Shown here in pieces: positions 54,778 to 63,692 of a stretch of DNA of 64,000 nt. The DNA lies in NCBI RefSeq assembly GCF_014652375.1, contig NZ_BMYR01000009.1, forward strand, positions 62,001 through 126,000, given 5' to 3'. The position numbers were made by a program, and so were the translations under genes. How positions within the stretch are numbered: the first letter of the stretch is position 1; each line of letters starts with the position of its first letter. This DNA is from Alishewanella tabrizica. GTDB taxonomy: Bacteria > Pseudomonadota > Gammaproteobacteria > Enterobacterales > Alteromonadaceae. Below the pieces are notes generated by a model. The model was not told the DNA's origin and searched no databases. It saw only the letters and a list, made by a program, of their open reading frames with translations.

Positions 54778-56085
54778 ATGTTAAATACTGCTGCAAAACC
54801 TTTTGTAAAATTGGTAGAGCGTTACCTGCCCGATCCTTATATCTTTGTACTGCTGCTTACACTGGTGGTGTTTGCTGCCGCCATGTTAGTTGAGCAGCAA
54901 ACGCCTTTAGCAGTCATTACCCAATGGGGCGACGGCTTTTGGGGCTTGCTCAGTTTTTCGATGCAAATGCTACTGGTGTTAGTGGCCGGCTATATGTTGG
55001 CCAGCACGCCGCTAGTTAAGGGGTTATTAGATCGCTTAGCGAGGTTGGTAAAAACGGCAGGTCAGGCGATTGTATTGGTCACCGTGGTATCGTTATTAGC
55101 CAGTTGGCTTAACTGGGGCTTTGGTTTAGTGGTTGGTGCCTTGTTTGCGAAAGCATTGGCGCGGCAAATTCAAGTCGATTATCGCTTACTGGTGGCTAGC
55201 GCGTATTCAGGGTTTATTGTCTGGCATGGTGGCTTAGCCGGTTCAGTACCCCTCACTATCGCCACGCCGGGACATTTTTCGGAAAACTTAATCGGCGTTA
55301 TCCCTAGTAGCAATACCATCTTCGCAGGGTTTAATCTTTTTCTGCTTGGCGTATTGTTTGTTGTAGTGCCGTTGGTTAACCGTTTAATGCTACCCAAACC
55401 GTCTGATAGCGTTTATGTGGATCGGGCTAAATTACAAGACGAGCCTCCGCCAGTAAGTAGCAGTGAGCGCCCCGCAGATAAACTTGAAAATAGTATGGTG
55501 TTAGCCTTATTGGTTGGTTTTGCTGGTATCGCTTATCTAGTGCAATACTTTTTAAAAGGCGGCAGCCTTAATCTGAATATCGTTAATTACTTATTTATCT
55601 TTTTAGCCATAGTGCTACATGGCACACCACGCCGACTACTTCACAGCTTGCAGCAAGCCATTCAAGGCGGCGCCGGTATTGTTATTCAGTTTCCATTTTA
55701 TGCCGGTATTATGGCCGTGATGATTCAATCGGGCTTAGCGCAGAGTATGTCAGAGTGGTTTGTGAGCTTTGCCAGCGCGCAAAGTTTGCCCTTTTGGAGC
55801 TTTATTAGTGCTGGTATCGTCAATATTTTTGTGCCATCGGGTGGCGGGCAATGGGCGGTGCAAGCACCGGTGATGTTACCTGCGGCGTTAGAATTAGGTG
55901 CTGATGTCAGTCGGGTAGCTATGGCGGTGGCGTGGGGCGATGCCTGGACCAATATGATTCAACCCTTTTGGGCGCTGCCGGTGTTGGCAATTGCCGGCTT
56001 AAAAGCCAAAGACATAATGGGGTTTTGCTTAATGCAGCTGCTGATCAGCGGGGTTATTATCGGTTTGGTGTTAACGTACTTTTAG
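54778..56085 (+). CDS. AtoE-type short-chain fatty acid transporter
   Basis: The 435-residue protein has about eleven helices. FVKLVERYLPDPYIFVLLLTLVVF, NWGFGLVVGALFAKALAR, GFIVWHGGLAGSVPLTIATPGH and NIFVPSGGGQWAVQAPVMLPAA are signatures of the AtoE short-chain fatty acid transporter family. The 176-base spacer after the dehydrogenase gene may hold its own promoter. Together with the dehydrogenases upstream this suggests uptake and use of a short carboxylic acid; the substrate is inference. Confidence 0.9.
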   Translation: MLNTAAKPFVKLVERYLPDPYIFVLLLTLVVFAAAMLVEQQTPLAVITQWGDGFWGLLSFSMQMLLVLVAGYMLASTPLVKGLLDRLARLVKTAGQAIVLVTVVSLLASWLNWGFGLVVGALFAKALARQIQVDYRLLVASAYSGFIVWHGGLAGSVPLTIATPGHFSENLIGVIPSSNTIFAGFNLFLLGVLFVVVPLVNRLMLPKPSDSVYVDRAKLQDEPPPVSSSERPADKLENSMVLALLVGFAGIAYLVQYFLKGGSLNLNIVNYLFIFLAIVLHGTPRRLLHSLQQAIQGGAGIVIQFPFYAGIMAVMIQSGLAQSMSEWFVSFASAQSLPFWSFISAGIVNIFVPSGGGQWAVQAPVMLPAALELGADVSRVAMAVAWGDAWTNMIQPFWALPVLAIAGLKAKDIMGFCLMQLLISGVIIGLVLTYF

Positions 56086-56256
56086 GTGAGTATCTGCCAT
56101 TGTAAAAAACGTTGCTGAGTTTGCTGTAAAGCTCAAATTCGTCCGAGATTTTCCGTAGTTTGGCAGCGAGGTTCCTTAGCTTATTAAAACGGCTTTGAGT
56201 CTGCTGCGCCGCTCGCTAATACTGATTGTGACCTCAACAATTAGCGAGCAAATTTT

Positions 56257-57000
56257 ATGAAAATTGAAAAAGAACTCAAACTATTACGCGGTGCTGTTAT
56301 TGCAAGCTTAGCTTTATCAGCGGTGATCCTTACCACCGGTATGAAGGCCAATAATGATGCCCGTTTTGAAACCTTATCGGTTGAACGTATAAATATTATT
56401 GAAGCTGACGGCACGGTAAAAATGTTGCTCACCAATACAGCGCGTTTTCCTACCACCGAAGAAGTAAATGGCAAAGTCTTAAATGAAGATCGGAAAAAGC
56501 GCGCTGGTATGTTGTTCTTTAACGAAGAGGGCATTGAAGCGGGTGGCTTTATTTACGATGGTAGTAAAAACGAGCGCGGCCACAGCGCAGGCATGTCGTT
56601 AACTTTTGATAAATACGATGGTGATCAGGTGATGCAACTGCTTACGGTCGATGAAAAACGCGGCGATAAAAGAGTTATTCGTTCTGGTTTAGCTTTTAAT
56701 GATCGCCCCGAGTTTGAAACCCAAGATAAAATCCGCGAGATTATGCGTGAGCTGTCACAAATTACCGATAGGTCTGAACGCGAGAAAAAAATTGCCGAGT
56801 ATGAGCAACAAGGCTTAATTGGTGGCGCACCGCGAATTTTATTGGGTAAAACTGCAGAGCAGAATAATGGTTTGTTCCTGTTTGCCAAAGATGGCTCACC
56901 GCGGGCAATGTTTTATGTAGACGAACACGACGAAGTGCAGTTACAGTTTATGAATAGCAAAGGCGAAGTTACTCATACCTGGTCTGGTGCAGCAAAGTAG
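56257..57000 (+). CDS. Conserved-looking hypothetical single-pass membrane protein
   Basis: The 247-residue product has one N-terminal hydrophobic helix (about 12-28, VIASLALSAVILTTGM) and a soluble rest rich in charged residues. The soluble part repeats a theme of short strands (MLFFNEEGIEAGGFIYDG, LFLFAKDGSPRAMFYVDEHDEVQLQFMNSKGE), as in a beta-sandwich or propeller-like fold, around a charged helix (about 155-190). I do not recognise a family. It is followed by a terminator and then a LytS/LytTR pair. Confidence 0.75.
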   Translation: MKIEKELKLLRGAVIASLALSAVILTTGMKANNDARFETLSVERINIIEADGTVKMLLTNTARFPTTEEVNGKVLNEDRKKRAGMLFFNEEGIEAGGFIYDGSKNERGHSAGMSLTFDKYDGDQVMQLLTVDEKRGDKRVIRSGLAFNDRPEFETQDKIREIMRELSQITDRSEREKKIAEYEQQGLIGGAPRILLGKTAEQNNGLFLFAKDGSPRAMFYVDEHDEVQLQFMNSKGEVTHTWSGAAK

Positions 57001-57016
57001 GAAGTGACTCTGTGTT

Positions 57017-57042
57017 AAGGCGCCAACGGGCGCCTTTCTTCT
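57017..57042 (+). terminator. Terminator after the hypothetical gene
   Basis: AAGGCGCC and GGCGCCTT form an 8-base stem around AACG, followed by TCTTCTT, 17 bases after the stop codon. Confidence 0.85.
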
Positions 57043-57060
57043 TAGGGATATATCAAGACG

Positions 57061-58131
57061 ATGTTACAACGCTTACTCGCTTACCTTCAGGTCGACCGAA
57101 CTTTTTTACTACTGGTCTTTTTATTTAGCTATTTCTTAGTGATCAGCAACAGAGTGAAAGCCGGGATGCTATCTTGGTATACCTTTACGCCAGAAGGGCC
57201 GCTCATGCAGTTTTGGGCGGCGTTGCTGATCTTTTGCGTGCTGCGCTTTTGGTTAAACCGCCATAGATCTACACAGCAGCAGCCGCTATCGTTAGCGGAC
57301 TATGTACGCATTTTACTGTTAGCCTTGCTTTGTTATCTGTTATTTAACAATGGCATGGGTTTTTTAATCGCCGCACTCTTTGGCAATATCAGTAAGAACT
57401 TTAATAGCGCCGTACTATTACACGCCAATTTGGGTTATGTGGTTGACTTAGCGCTGTATGCTGGCATTTATCTGGCGTATATCCACAGTAAACAGGCCGT
57501 AGTCTATCGGCAGCAGTTGGCTGATTATAATGCTCAATTAGCCGAGCTTAAAATTCAACAATTAAAAGCACAGCTAAATCCGCACTTTGTGTTTAACGCG
57601 CTCAATACCTTAGATGAACTGATTAGTGTTGAGCCCGCGCGCGCCAGCGATTACCTCAATAACTTTGCCGAACTGTATCGTTTATCGTTGCACAATAGTC
57701 AGCAGCAAGTCGTGCCTGTAATGCAGGAGTTAACTTTTGCCAATCATTACTTTAATTTAATGCAGCTGCGATTAGGTGAGCACTATCAGTTGCAAATACA
57801 GGTTGATACCAACGAGGCCGCGGCATTTTTACTGCCACCTTTCACCCTGCAACTGTTGCTGGAAAATGCTCTATTGCATAATCGAGCAACTGCAGCTGAA
57901 CCTATGCGAATCACTATTGAGTTGCAACAGGATAAATTAGTGGTAACGAATCCGTATCAGGCAAAACAATCTGCGACTAAGGGAAATGGTATCGGCTTAG
58001 TAAACTTGTCAAAACAGTTTTTGTTTTTAACTGGGCAAAATATTGAGATTAAGCAAAGCGCCGCACAATTTAGCGTTAGCTTGCCGCTGATCCCCAAAAC
58101 GGTTGAGGATACTAGGAAGCAGTATGTTTAA
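57061..58131 (+). CDS. LytS-type sensor histidine kinase
   Basis: The 356-residue protein has about four to five N-terminal helices and a His_kinase (PF06580) domain. The phospho-acceptor motif is KAQLNPHFVFNALNTLDELI, the ATPase N-box LLLENALLHN, and the glycine motif GNGIGLVNLSKQF. It overlaps the LytTR response regulator gene by 8 bases, forming a cognate pair. The signal is unknown. Confidence 0.9.
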   Translation: MLQRLLAYLQVDRTFLLLVFLFSYFLVISNRVKAGMLSWYTFTPEGPLMQFWAALLIFCVLRFWLNRHRSTQQQPLSLADYVRILLLALLCYLLFNNGMGFLIAALFGNISKNFNSAVLLHANLGYVVDLALYAGIYLAYIHSKQAVVYRQQLADYNAQLAELKIQQLKAQLNPHFVFNALNTLDELISVEPARASDYLNNFAELYRLSLHNSQQQVVPVMQELTFANHYFNLMQLRLGEHYQLQIQVDTNEAAAFLLPPFTLQLLLENALLHNRATAAEPMRITIELQQDKLVVTNPYQAKQSATKGNGIGLVNLSKQFLFLTGQNIEIKQSAAQFSVSLPLIPKTVEDTRKQYV

Positions 58132-58894
58132 GATTATCATTATTGAAGATGAGCCACTGGCGCGCAGCAAGTTAAAGCGCTTATTAATGGACTTAACAGA
58201 TGACATCAGCATTATTGCAGAATTGAGCAGCGTGGCAGAGGTTAGCGCCTGGCTGGCGCAACCGAATGAGGTTGATCTGATTTTTTCGGATATTGAATTA
58301 AGCGACGGCAATGTTTTTCAAAGCTACCAACAGCAACCGCCGCCTTGCCCGGTGATTTTTATTACCGCCTATGACGACTTTATGCTGAACGCTTTTGAAA
58401 ACTTTGGTATTGGCTATTTATTAAAACCTTATAGCAGCGACAAGCTGCAGCAAGCTTGGCAGAAGTTTCGACAGTTACGCTGCCAGCCTGAAACCGAGCC
58501 GCTGTTAGTTAACCAGCTACAACAATTATTACAAGCACTGCCTACCCCAAAGGCCAACTATCTCAGTCGTATTGCCGTACGCCAGCAACAGCAGATTTAC
58601 TTTTTACAGGTAGCGGATATTGTTTATATTCAAGCCGATGGCAGCTTAATAATGGCGTTTGATGAACAGGGGAAAAGGCATTATTTGCCGTACAACAGCT
58701 TACCAGCAGTGGAGGCCGTACTGGATCCCGAGCGATTTTTTCGGATTAATCGCAGTGAAATCGTACAAAGCCAACATATTGTGCGTTTAGAGCGTTATTG
58801 TAAAAATACCCTCACGCTGTATTTAGCCAATAATGCGCAGCTAAAAACCAGCCAGAGTCGTACCGGCGATTTTAATCGCTGGTTAGGCATTTAA
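58124..58894 (+). CDS. LytTR family response regulator
   Basis: The 256-residue protein begins MFKIIIIEDEPLARSKLKRLL (ATG 58124, AGGA upstream) with a receiver domain (phospho-acceptor in IFSDIELSDG, Thr/Lys in FITAYDDFMLNAFENFGIGYLLKPY) and a LytTR DNA-binding domain (about 155-256; IAVRQQQQIYFLQVADIVYIQADGSLIMAF, FFRINRSEIV). Coupled to the LytS-type kinase by overlap. Targets unknown. Confidence 0.92.
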   Translation: MFKIIIIEDEPLARSKLKRLLMDLTDDISIIAELSSVAEVSAWLAQPNEVDLIFSDIELSDGNVFQSYQQQPPPCPVIFITAYDDFMLNAFENFGIGYLLKPYSSDKLQQAWQKFRQLRCQPETEPLLVNQLQQLLQALPTPKANYLSRIAVRQQQQIYFLQVADIVYIQADGSLIMAFDEQGKRHYLPYNSLPAVEAVLDPERFFRINRSEIVQSQHIVRLERYCKNTLTLYLANNAQLKTSQSRTGDFNRWLGI

Positions 58895-58944
58895 TTCAGC
58901 TAGACTGTTGCTCTGAAAGCATAGGAATGGTTGTTTCGCTATTG

Positions 58945-58972
58945 AGCGGGCCTTTTGCAAAAACCCGCTTTA
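58945..58972 (+). terminator. Hairpin after the LytTR gene
   Basis: AGCGGG and CCCGCT pair around an inner TTTTGCAAAA palindrome and are followed by TTTAG. It lies between the convergent regulator and cyclophilin genes. Confidence 0.5.
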
Positions 58973-59015
58973 GATATAAGCGTTAAAGCGCTTTTAGCAA
59001 GCGCCTTGAGTTAGC

Positions 59016-59831
59016 TTAGTGCGTGGCTTTTGCCCATTTTCTGCGTAAAAGCGCTAAAGGTAATAACAGTAGCACGAAGAGGTTCATCGAACCTGAACTT
59101 GACTCTGATTCGGTTTCTTCGCCTGGCACTTCAACTTGAGGGGGCGTTGTGTTTGCAACTGGCGCTAGACCTGCAGCAGTATTAGGGCGTGCATCGACCA
59201 CCGTAATACTTTCAATCATCACAAAGTTTTGATCGGTTACTAATTTTGCGACGGCGGCATCTGCAGCAGTGTAGTTACGTAAGGGGATACTATCAGCGGC
59301 ACCGCCCATATTGAAACGTGGTAACTTCGCAATGGCATCGATGATTTCAAGGCCTTGCTCAGAGATTTGACCAAACACGGTAAAGCCAGCATTTTGTGCG
59401 TCTAGCCCTACACTGTTAGCCGTGCTGGCGTGATTATCTTTTACATTGAAAAACCATTGATTCGTCGCGCTATCAGGTTGACCACTAATTTTTGCCATGG
59501 CGATCGTGCCGCGACGATTTGACCATTTTGGTTCGTTTTTTACAGCAGGAAAGGCTGGAATTGCCTTAATGGGCAATTGGCCAGTGTAAGTAAAGCCGCC
59601 GCCTTGTACCACAAAGTCCGGCACCATACGGTGAATAACACTGTTATCGTAGCGTTCAGCTTCAACATATTTTAAAAAGTTGGCGACAGTTTCCGGCGTA
59701 GTTTCATCGAACAAATTAACTTCAAAGGTACCAAGCGAGGTTTTAAACTCAACAATAGTTGCGTGCAAAGAGAGCGACAAGCTGCTGCCTAATAGGGCTA
59801 ACGCACATAATAACGATTTTTTAGTTTTCAT
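59016..59831 (-). CDS. Cyclophilin-type peptidyl-prolyl isomerase with C-terminal anchor
   Basis: From ATG 59831 the protein has 271 residues (an ATG at 59843 is equally possible by ribosome site). A signal peptide (MKTKKSLLCALALLGSSLSLSLHA) leads to a cyclophilin domain (about 25-200; VEFKTSLGTFEVNLFDETTPETVANFL, NSVIHRMVPDFVVQGG, FGQI). A Pro/Glu/Ser-rich linker then ends in SSGSMNLFVLLLLPLALLRRKW, i.e. a short hydrophobic helix followed by basic residues. This tail resembles GlyGly-CTERM sorting signals cut by rhombosortase, though the Gly-Gly pair is replaced by Ser-Gly-Ser. It should act as a foldase outside the cytoplasm. Confidence 0.9.
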   Translation of the reverse strand: MKTKKSLLCALALLGSSLSLSLHATIVEFKTSLGTFEVNLFDETTPETVANFLKYVEAERYDNSVIHRMVPDFVVQGGGFTYTGQLPIKAIPAFPAVKNEPKWSNRRGTIAMAKISGQPDSATNQWFFNVKDNHASTANSVGLDAQNAGFTVFGQISEQGLEIIDAIAKLPRFNMGGAADSIPLRNYTAADAAVAKLVTDQNFVMIESITVVDARPNTAAGLAPVANTTPPQVEVPGEETESESSSGSMNLFVLLLLPLALLRRKWAKATH

Positions 59832-60164
59832 TCCGAGTTCCATCTTACATCCATTCCGCTTAGGGGTAAGCGACCTTAGTTAACCCGCCTACCATACTTG
59901 TTTCTAGGCAATTTTTCCAATGAAAAGCGCTGTCGTTACGCGATGATGAGATAACCTTGACGTACTTTTTAAACATATATAATTAAGATCAGCGAATCTC
60001 TGTTAAGTTCAATAGATAAATGCCCAACACATTTGCGGACGTGAAGAGTCTGTTAGCAGCCTGCCAAAACGTTTTTTCACCTGTTTGCTAAAAAGACACC
60101 ATAATTGCGCCAGCACATGTTGTAATAACCGCTGTTTTTAACCTTATTAGAGGTAACTAACGCC
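59832..60164. other. Gene-free spacer with one strong plus-strand promoter
   Basis: No credible coding frame was found in these 333 bases. TTGACG (59957-59962) and TATAAT (59978-59983) lie 15 bases apart and look like a sigma-70 promoter pointing right. Transcription from it would give a leader of about 170 bases before the glycerate-kinase-like gene; no riboswitch or terminator structure was recognised in that leader. Confidence 0.45.
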
Positions 60165-61001
60165 ATGTCGCTTCATCCAGAAACGCTGCAAAACCTACAG
60201 ATTCTCACCTTATCAAAAGCGGGGTTTGGGGCTTATCAACAGGTGTTGCAAAAGTTAATTAAGGCACTCGTGCAGCAGCCATTACCGGCGGTTGTCGGTA
60301 TTAGTGGCGCTCAGGGCACGGGTAAAAGTACCCTTGCTCAGTTGTTAGTCACTGAGCTAACGCATCGCGGGATCTGCTGTGCTGCCGTATCCTTAGATGA
60401 TTATTACTTGACTGCCTCTGAGCGGCAGCAGCTTGCTACGAAAATACATCCACTTTTGGTGCAACACGGTGTGCCCGGTACCCATGCTATTCAGCGCGCT
60501 ATTTCTGACGCCAAGCAAGTATTAGTCGGGCAAGCTGTTGCTTTACCGGTATTTGATAAAGCCTTGGATGATCGCCTTGCAGATAAGCCTAAAGCGCAGT
60601 TGCAGTTGTTAATTGTAGAGGGTTGGTGTTTAGGCTTAAGTGCGCAAAGCGAGGCTGCGCTGGCATTGCCAATTAACAGTTTAGAAGCAGAAGAGGATGC
60701 CGTAGGGCTCTGGCGGCAGTATGTTAATCAGCAATTAGCGGGAGCCTATCAGCAGTATTTTTCCCTAATCAAGCCACTCATTTGGTTAAAAGCGCCAAGC
60801 TGGGACAGTATTTGTCAGTGGCGTGCCAGGCAAGAGCAGCAATTGTGGCAGCAACGCGGTAAAGGTATGACCGACACCCAGCTAGCGCGCTTTATGTTGT
60901 CGTTCCAACGTTTAACAGAAGCGAGCTGGCAACAGTTACCTGCGCGGGCAGCCTTTACCATAGAGCTTAACCATCAGCAGCAAGCCTTGTTAATTGATTA
61001 A
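60165..61001 (+). CDS. P-loop kinase, D-glycerate 3-kinase-like
   Basis: The 278-residue protein has Walker A SGAQGTGKSTLAQLL (about residues 47-61), the SLDDYYLTASERQQLA motif and a PLLVQHGVPGTHAI stretch, plus LLIVEGWCLGL as Walker B region. These are the hallmarks of the plant-type D-glycerate 3-kinase (GLYK) family of phosphoribulokinase/uridine kinase-like enzymes, found in many gammaproteobacteria. Cytoplasmic. AGAGG lies before the ATG. No glycerate pathway gene is next to it, so the substrate is by family inference. Confidence 0.82.
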   Translation: MSLHPETLQNLQILTLSKAGFGAYQQVLQKLIKALVQQPLPAVVGISGAQGTGKSTLAQLLVTELTHRGICCAAVSLDDYYLTASERQQLATKIHPLLVQHGVPGTHAIQRAISDAKQVLVGQAVALPVFDKALDDRLADKPKAQLQLLIVEGWCLGLSAQSEAALALPINSLEAEEDAVGLWRQYVNQQLAGAYQQYFSLIKPLIWLKAPSWDSICQWRARQEQQLWQQRGKGMTDTQLARFMLSFQRLTEASWQQLPARAAFTIELNHQQQALLID

Positions 61002-61102
61002 GCGGATTGTTCGAAATAGCAAGTGCCCCGCAAGTTAAAGCGTTGCGTGGCGTATCATTCGCGCTAGAATAGCCGCTAATTGCTCTTTACCTGCTTATTG
61101 TC

Positions 61103-62206
61103 ATGTTGCAGCTACGCCGGGTATTATCCCGCTTGACCGAAGATTATTTACTGCTAGCGTTATTGTTATTGCTGCCGCTTTTATTATGGTTTAGCCCTAC
61201 AACACCAAGTGAACTGCTAGTGCTGGTTGATTGGCAGACTGTTTGCGCGCTGGCAGGGTTAATGTTACTGAGTAGGGCACTGGAAGACAGTGGTTATTTA
61301 GCCCGTTTTGCTGTCTGGTTGTTGGCGCTTTGTCATTCTGAGCGTGCGCTTGCAGCATTATTACTGCTATTTGCCGCCTCGCTGGCAGCGATTGTTACCA
61401 ATGATGTCGCCTTGTTTATTTTAATCCCAATTACGCTCAGTATTGGCCGCTTAACAGGCTTGGCTGTTGGCCGATTGATTATCTTTCTGGCGTTGGCCGT
61501 TAATGCTGGCTCGGCGCTGACGCCGATTGGTAATCCGCAAAACTTAGTGCTGTGGCAGGCTTCTGGCTATAGCTTTTGGCAATTTACCGTCATGATGGCA
61601 CCGCTGGCATTAAGCCTGTTATTGTTGATTTTACTCATATGCTGCTTTGCTTTTGCCAAGACAACGCTAACCATTGCGGTGCCACACCAAAATAGTGCTG
61701 ATAGCCGGCCTTTATTTGGCTGGTCTTTAGCTGGCTATCCGTTATTTATTCTGGCCATGGAGTACCAATTAGCACCTTATGCTGCTGCGGTAGTGCTAAC
61801 CGCTTATTTTGTACTGAAACGAAGCGTGATAAGTGGTATCGATTGGTTGTTGCTACTGGTCTTTAGCTTGATGTTTATTGATTTAGGCTTATTAGCGCAA
61901 TTGCCCGTAATGCAGCAGTTAGCGGTCACTCTAATGGCGTTGCCCGCAGGCAGTTATACCGGTGCAGCGCTATTGTCACAGTTTATTTCTAATGTGCCGG
62001 CAGCCATTTTTTTGCAGCATTTTACCGACGACTGGCGCGCCTTAAGCTGGGGCGTCAGTGTTGGAGGCTTCGGGTTGGCAATAGGTTCGCTGGCCAACCT
62101 GATTGCATTGCGGCTTAGCAAACAAACCGGTTTATGGCGTGAGTTCCACTATTGGTCGCTAACGGTTTTTGCCGTCAGTTTCGGCTTTGGACTATTAATT
62201 TTGTAA
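61103..62206 (+). CDS. SLC13/ArsB-type anion permease
   Basis: The 367-residue membrane protein has about ten helices. TNDVALFILIPITLSIGR and the loop GSALTPIGNPQNLVLW are the conserved signatures of the citrate transporter/SLC13 and ArsB/NhaD (IT superfamily) permeases. It is shorter than most family members (around 420-450), with a short central linker. Substrate (di- or tricarboxylate, sulfate, arsenite) cannot be decided. It follows the kinase gene by 101 bases and may be independent. Confidence 0.83.
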   Translation: MLQLRRVLSRLTEDYLLLALLLLLPLLLWFSPTTPSELLVLVDWQTVCALAGLMLLSRALEDSGYLARFAVWLLALCHSERALAALLLLFAASLAAIVTNDVALFILIPITLSIGRLTGLAVGRLIIFLALAVNAGSALTPIGNPQNLVLWQASGYSFWQFTVMMAPLALSLLLLILLICCFAFAKTTLTIAVPHQNSADSRPLFGWSLAGYPLFILAMEYQLAPYAAAVVLTAYFVLKRSVISGIDWLLLLVFSLMFIDLGLLAQLPVMQQLAVTLMALPAGSYTGAALLSQFISNVPAAIFLQHFTDDWRALSWGVSVGGFGLAIGSLANLIALRLSKQTGLWREFHYWSLTVFAVSFGFGLLIL

Positions 62207-62220
62207 AATTTTATTGGGCT

Positions 62221-62820
62221 TTAGTCTGCAAGAGCCTCCCTCAGTTGTTGTAGTTTTATTTTTTGGTACTTGGCACGACTTAATTGCCAAAGACCAAGCA
62301 AGGTAAAACCACCACACCAAAGCAATATAAACAATAAGCCGGGCTGTTGTTGTAACAGATAATGCGTTAAATGTTGTTCAGCGAGTATGCCTTGAACCAC
62401 AAACCAACCGGTTGCAAATACGAATGTCACCAGGCTGACGATTGCACCAATGTAGCCGCCAAGCTCCTGTCCACGGTTATAGCGCCGGGCGTGCTCCAGA
62501 ATCGCTGCTGTTGAGTCACCGTTACGCCACAAGGTCTTTAAGCGTAAAGGGAACCAGAGCAAAGTAGTAAGAAGCCATACCATAAAGAAAAAACCAAAGT
62601 AGATTCTTTGCATGCTACTTTGAAAGTCTTGTGCGACATAAAGTAATAACAAAGCTATTGCGGCAATCGAAATAAGTTCCACAATAACGGATAACCAGCG
62701 CAATCTCAGTCTGTTTTTGAGTTTGCTTAAGGCAACTGTTGGCGGCTCACCCTGGGAGCTTTGCCATGAGGTTTTCAGTGCGTCCAGGTCGATTTTTGCT
62801 GAGTTTGATGCTGTCTTCAT
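62221..62820 (-). CDS. Membrane protein coupled to the ECF sigma gene
   Basis: The 199-residue protein has a polar N-terminal part of about 45 residues (LDALKTSWQSSQGEPP) and four predicted helices. Its ATG overlaps the stop of the ECF sigma factor gene (ATGA), so it is probably the cognate partner of that factor, possibly an anti-sigma protein with a cytoplasmic N-terminal binding part. No zinc anti-sigma (ZAS) motif is seen and I do not recognise the family. Confidence 0.7.
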   Translation of the reverse strand: MKTASNSAKIDLDALKTSWQSSQGEPPTVALSKLKNRLRLRWLSVIVELISIAAIALLLLYVAQDFQSSMQRIYFGFFFMVWLLTTLLWFPLRLKTLWRNGDSTAAILEHARRYNRGQELGGYIGAIVSLVTFVFATGWFVVQGILAEQHLTHYLLQQQPGLLFILLWCGGFTLLGLWQLSRAKYQKIKLQQLREALAD

Positions 62821-63296
62821 GGTAATAATATCTCCGATAATTTGCTCCCGGCGCGACTAATTCGTACGCCGACATTGTTTTCGCTAATTTGTAATACCTC
62901 AGCAATCTCTGCATATGAAAACCCTTCGAAATACAGGGCAATAACTTCTCTTTGCCCGAGCGGCAGAGCTTGAATAGCAGCAAGAAGCTGTTGTTGGCGT
63001 TTTTGCTCAAGCAATTCTGTTATGGGGTTTGCATCGAATGGCACCTCAAAATCTAAAGTTACCTTGTCCTGCTGGTTAGTTTCGTAAGCAAGATGACTGA
63101 TCGCTCTGTTGCGTGCTATGCGAAAAATATAAGCCTTAAGCTGATCTTGGTCTCTTAGTTTTGGTAACGCTTGCCAGATCGCTAACAGCATGTTTTGATA
63201 CAGGTCTTAACATTTAGCCCGATCAAACTCCATGGTCGTTGCCAGTCGCCATAACGCTGCGTCATATTGCTCAATGATGCTTTCGATGGGTATCAC
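62817..63296 (-). pseudogene. ECF sigma-70 factor interrupted by an in-frame TAA
   Basis: The intact part (62817-63191) encodes the end of region 2 (LRDQDQLKAYIFRIARNRAI) and region 4 (LPLGQREVIALYFEGFSYAEIAEVL then NVGVRISRAGSKL). Reading further upstream in the same frame gives a normal ECF N terminus from GTG 63296: IESIIEQYDAALWRLATTME, FDRAKC, a TAA stop (63207-63209), then DLYQNMLLAIWQALPKL. One base change (TAA from CAA or GAA) would restore a factor of about 159 residues. Either the gene is inactivated, a short form from ATG 63191 is made, or there is a sequencing error. The coupled membrane gene downstream looks intact. Confidence 0.75.
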
Positions 63297-63451
63297 TTAG
63301 CTCAGGTTCCCCAATAATCGGATGTAAATACTCCGCTACTTGAAGCAGCAAAGTGTTTCGGCGTTTGCAAGAGCTAAAAACTGTACTTATGGCAAAGTTT
63401 GTCATACTCTTTATCATGCTAGAAGGTGTCTATAGCTATGGGAGTAAATAA

Positions 63452-63691
63452 ATGGCAACGATGAATGTGTCTTTACCTGACAACATGAAGCAATGGGTTG
63501 AATTGCAGGCAAAGGATGGTCGTTATAGTAACGCCAGTGACTATGTTAGAGATTTAATTCGGCGAGATCAGGAACAAGCGGCAAAAATTGCCCAGTTACA
63601 GCAGCGGGTTAGCGAAGGGCTTGCCAGCGGAACGGGAGAGCGGACTATGGCGCAGTTAGCCGCAGAAGCTATGGCTCGAATGGGCGCTTAA
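63452..63691 (+). CDS. parD: ParD-type antitoxin
   Basis: The 79-residue protein begins MATMNVSLPDNMKQWVELQ and continues GRYSNASDYVRDLIRRDQE, the ribbon-helix-helix N terminus of ParD/CC2985 antitoxins; the rest is the flexible toxin-wrapping helix. GGGAG lies eight bases before the ATG. It neutralises ParE and should repress the operon. One base separates it from parE. Confidence 0.92.
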   Translation: MATMNVSLPDNMKQWVELQAKDGRYSNASDYVRDLIRRDQEQAAKIAQLQQRVSEGLASGTGERTMAQLAAEAMARMGA

Positions 63692-63692
63692 T

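Noticed and set aside
62747-63010. Alternative minus-strand frame of 87 codons across the sigma/partner junction
   Set aside because: It overlaps region 4 of the sigma factor and the partner gene in another frame and resembles no protein.
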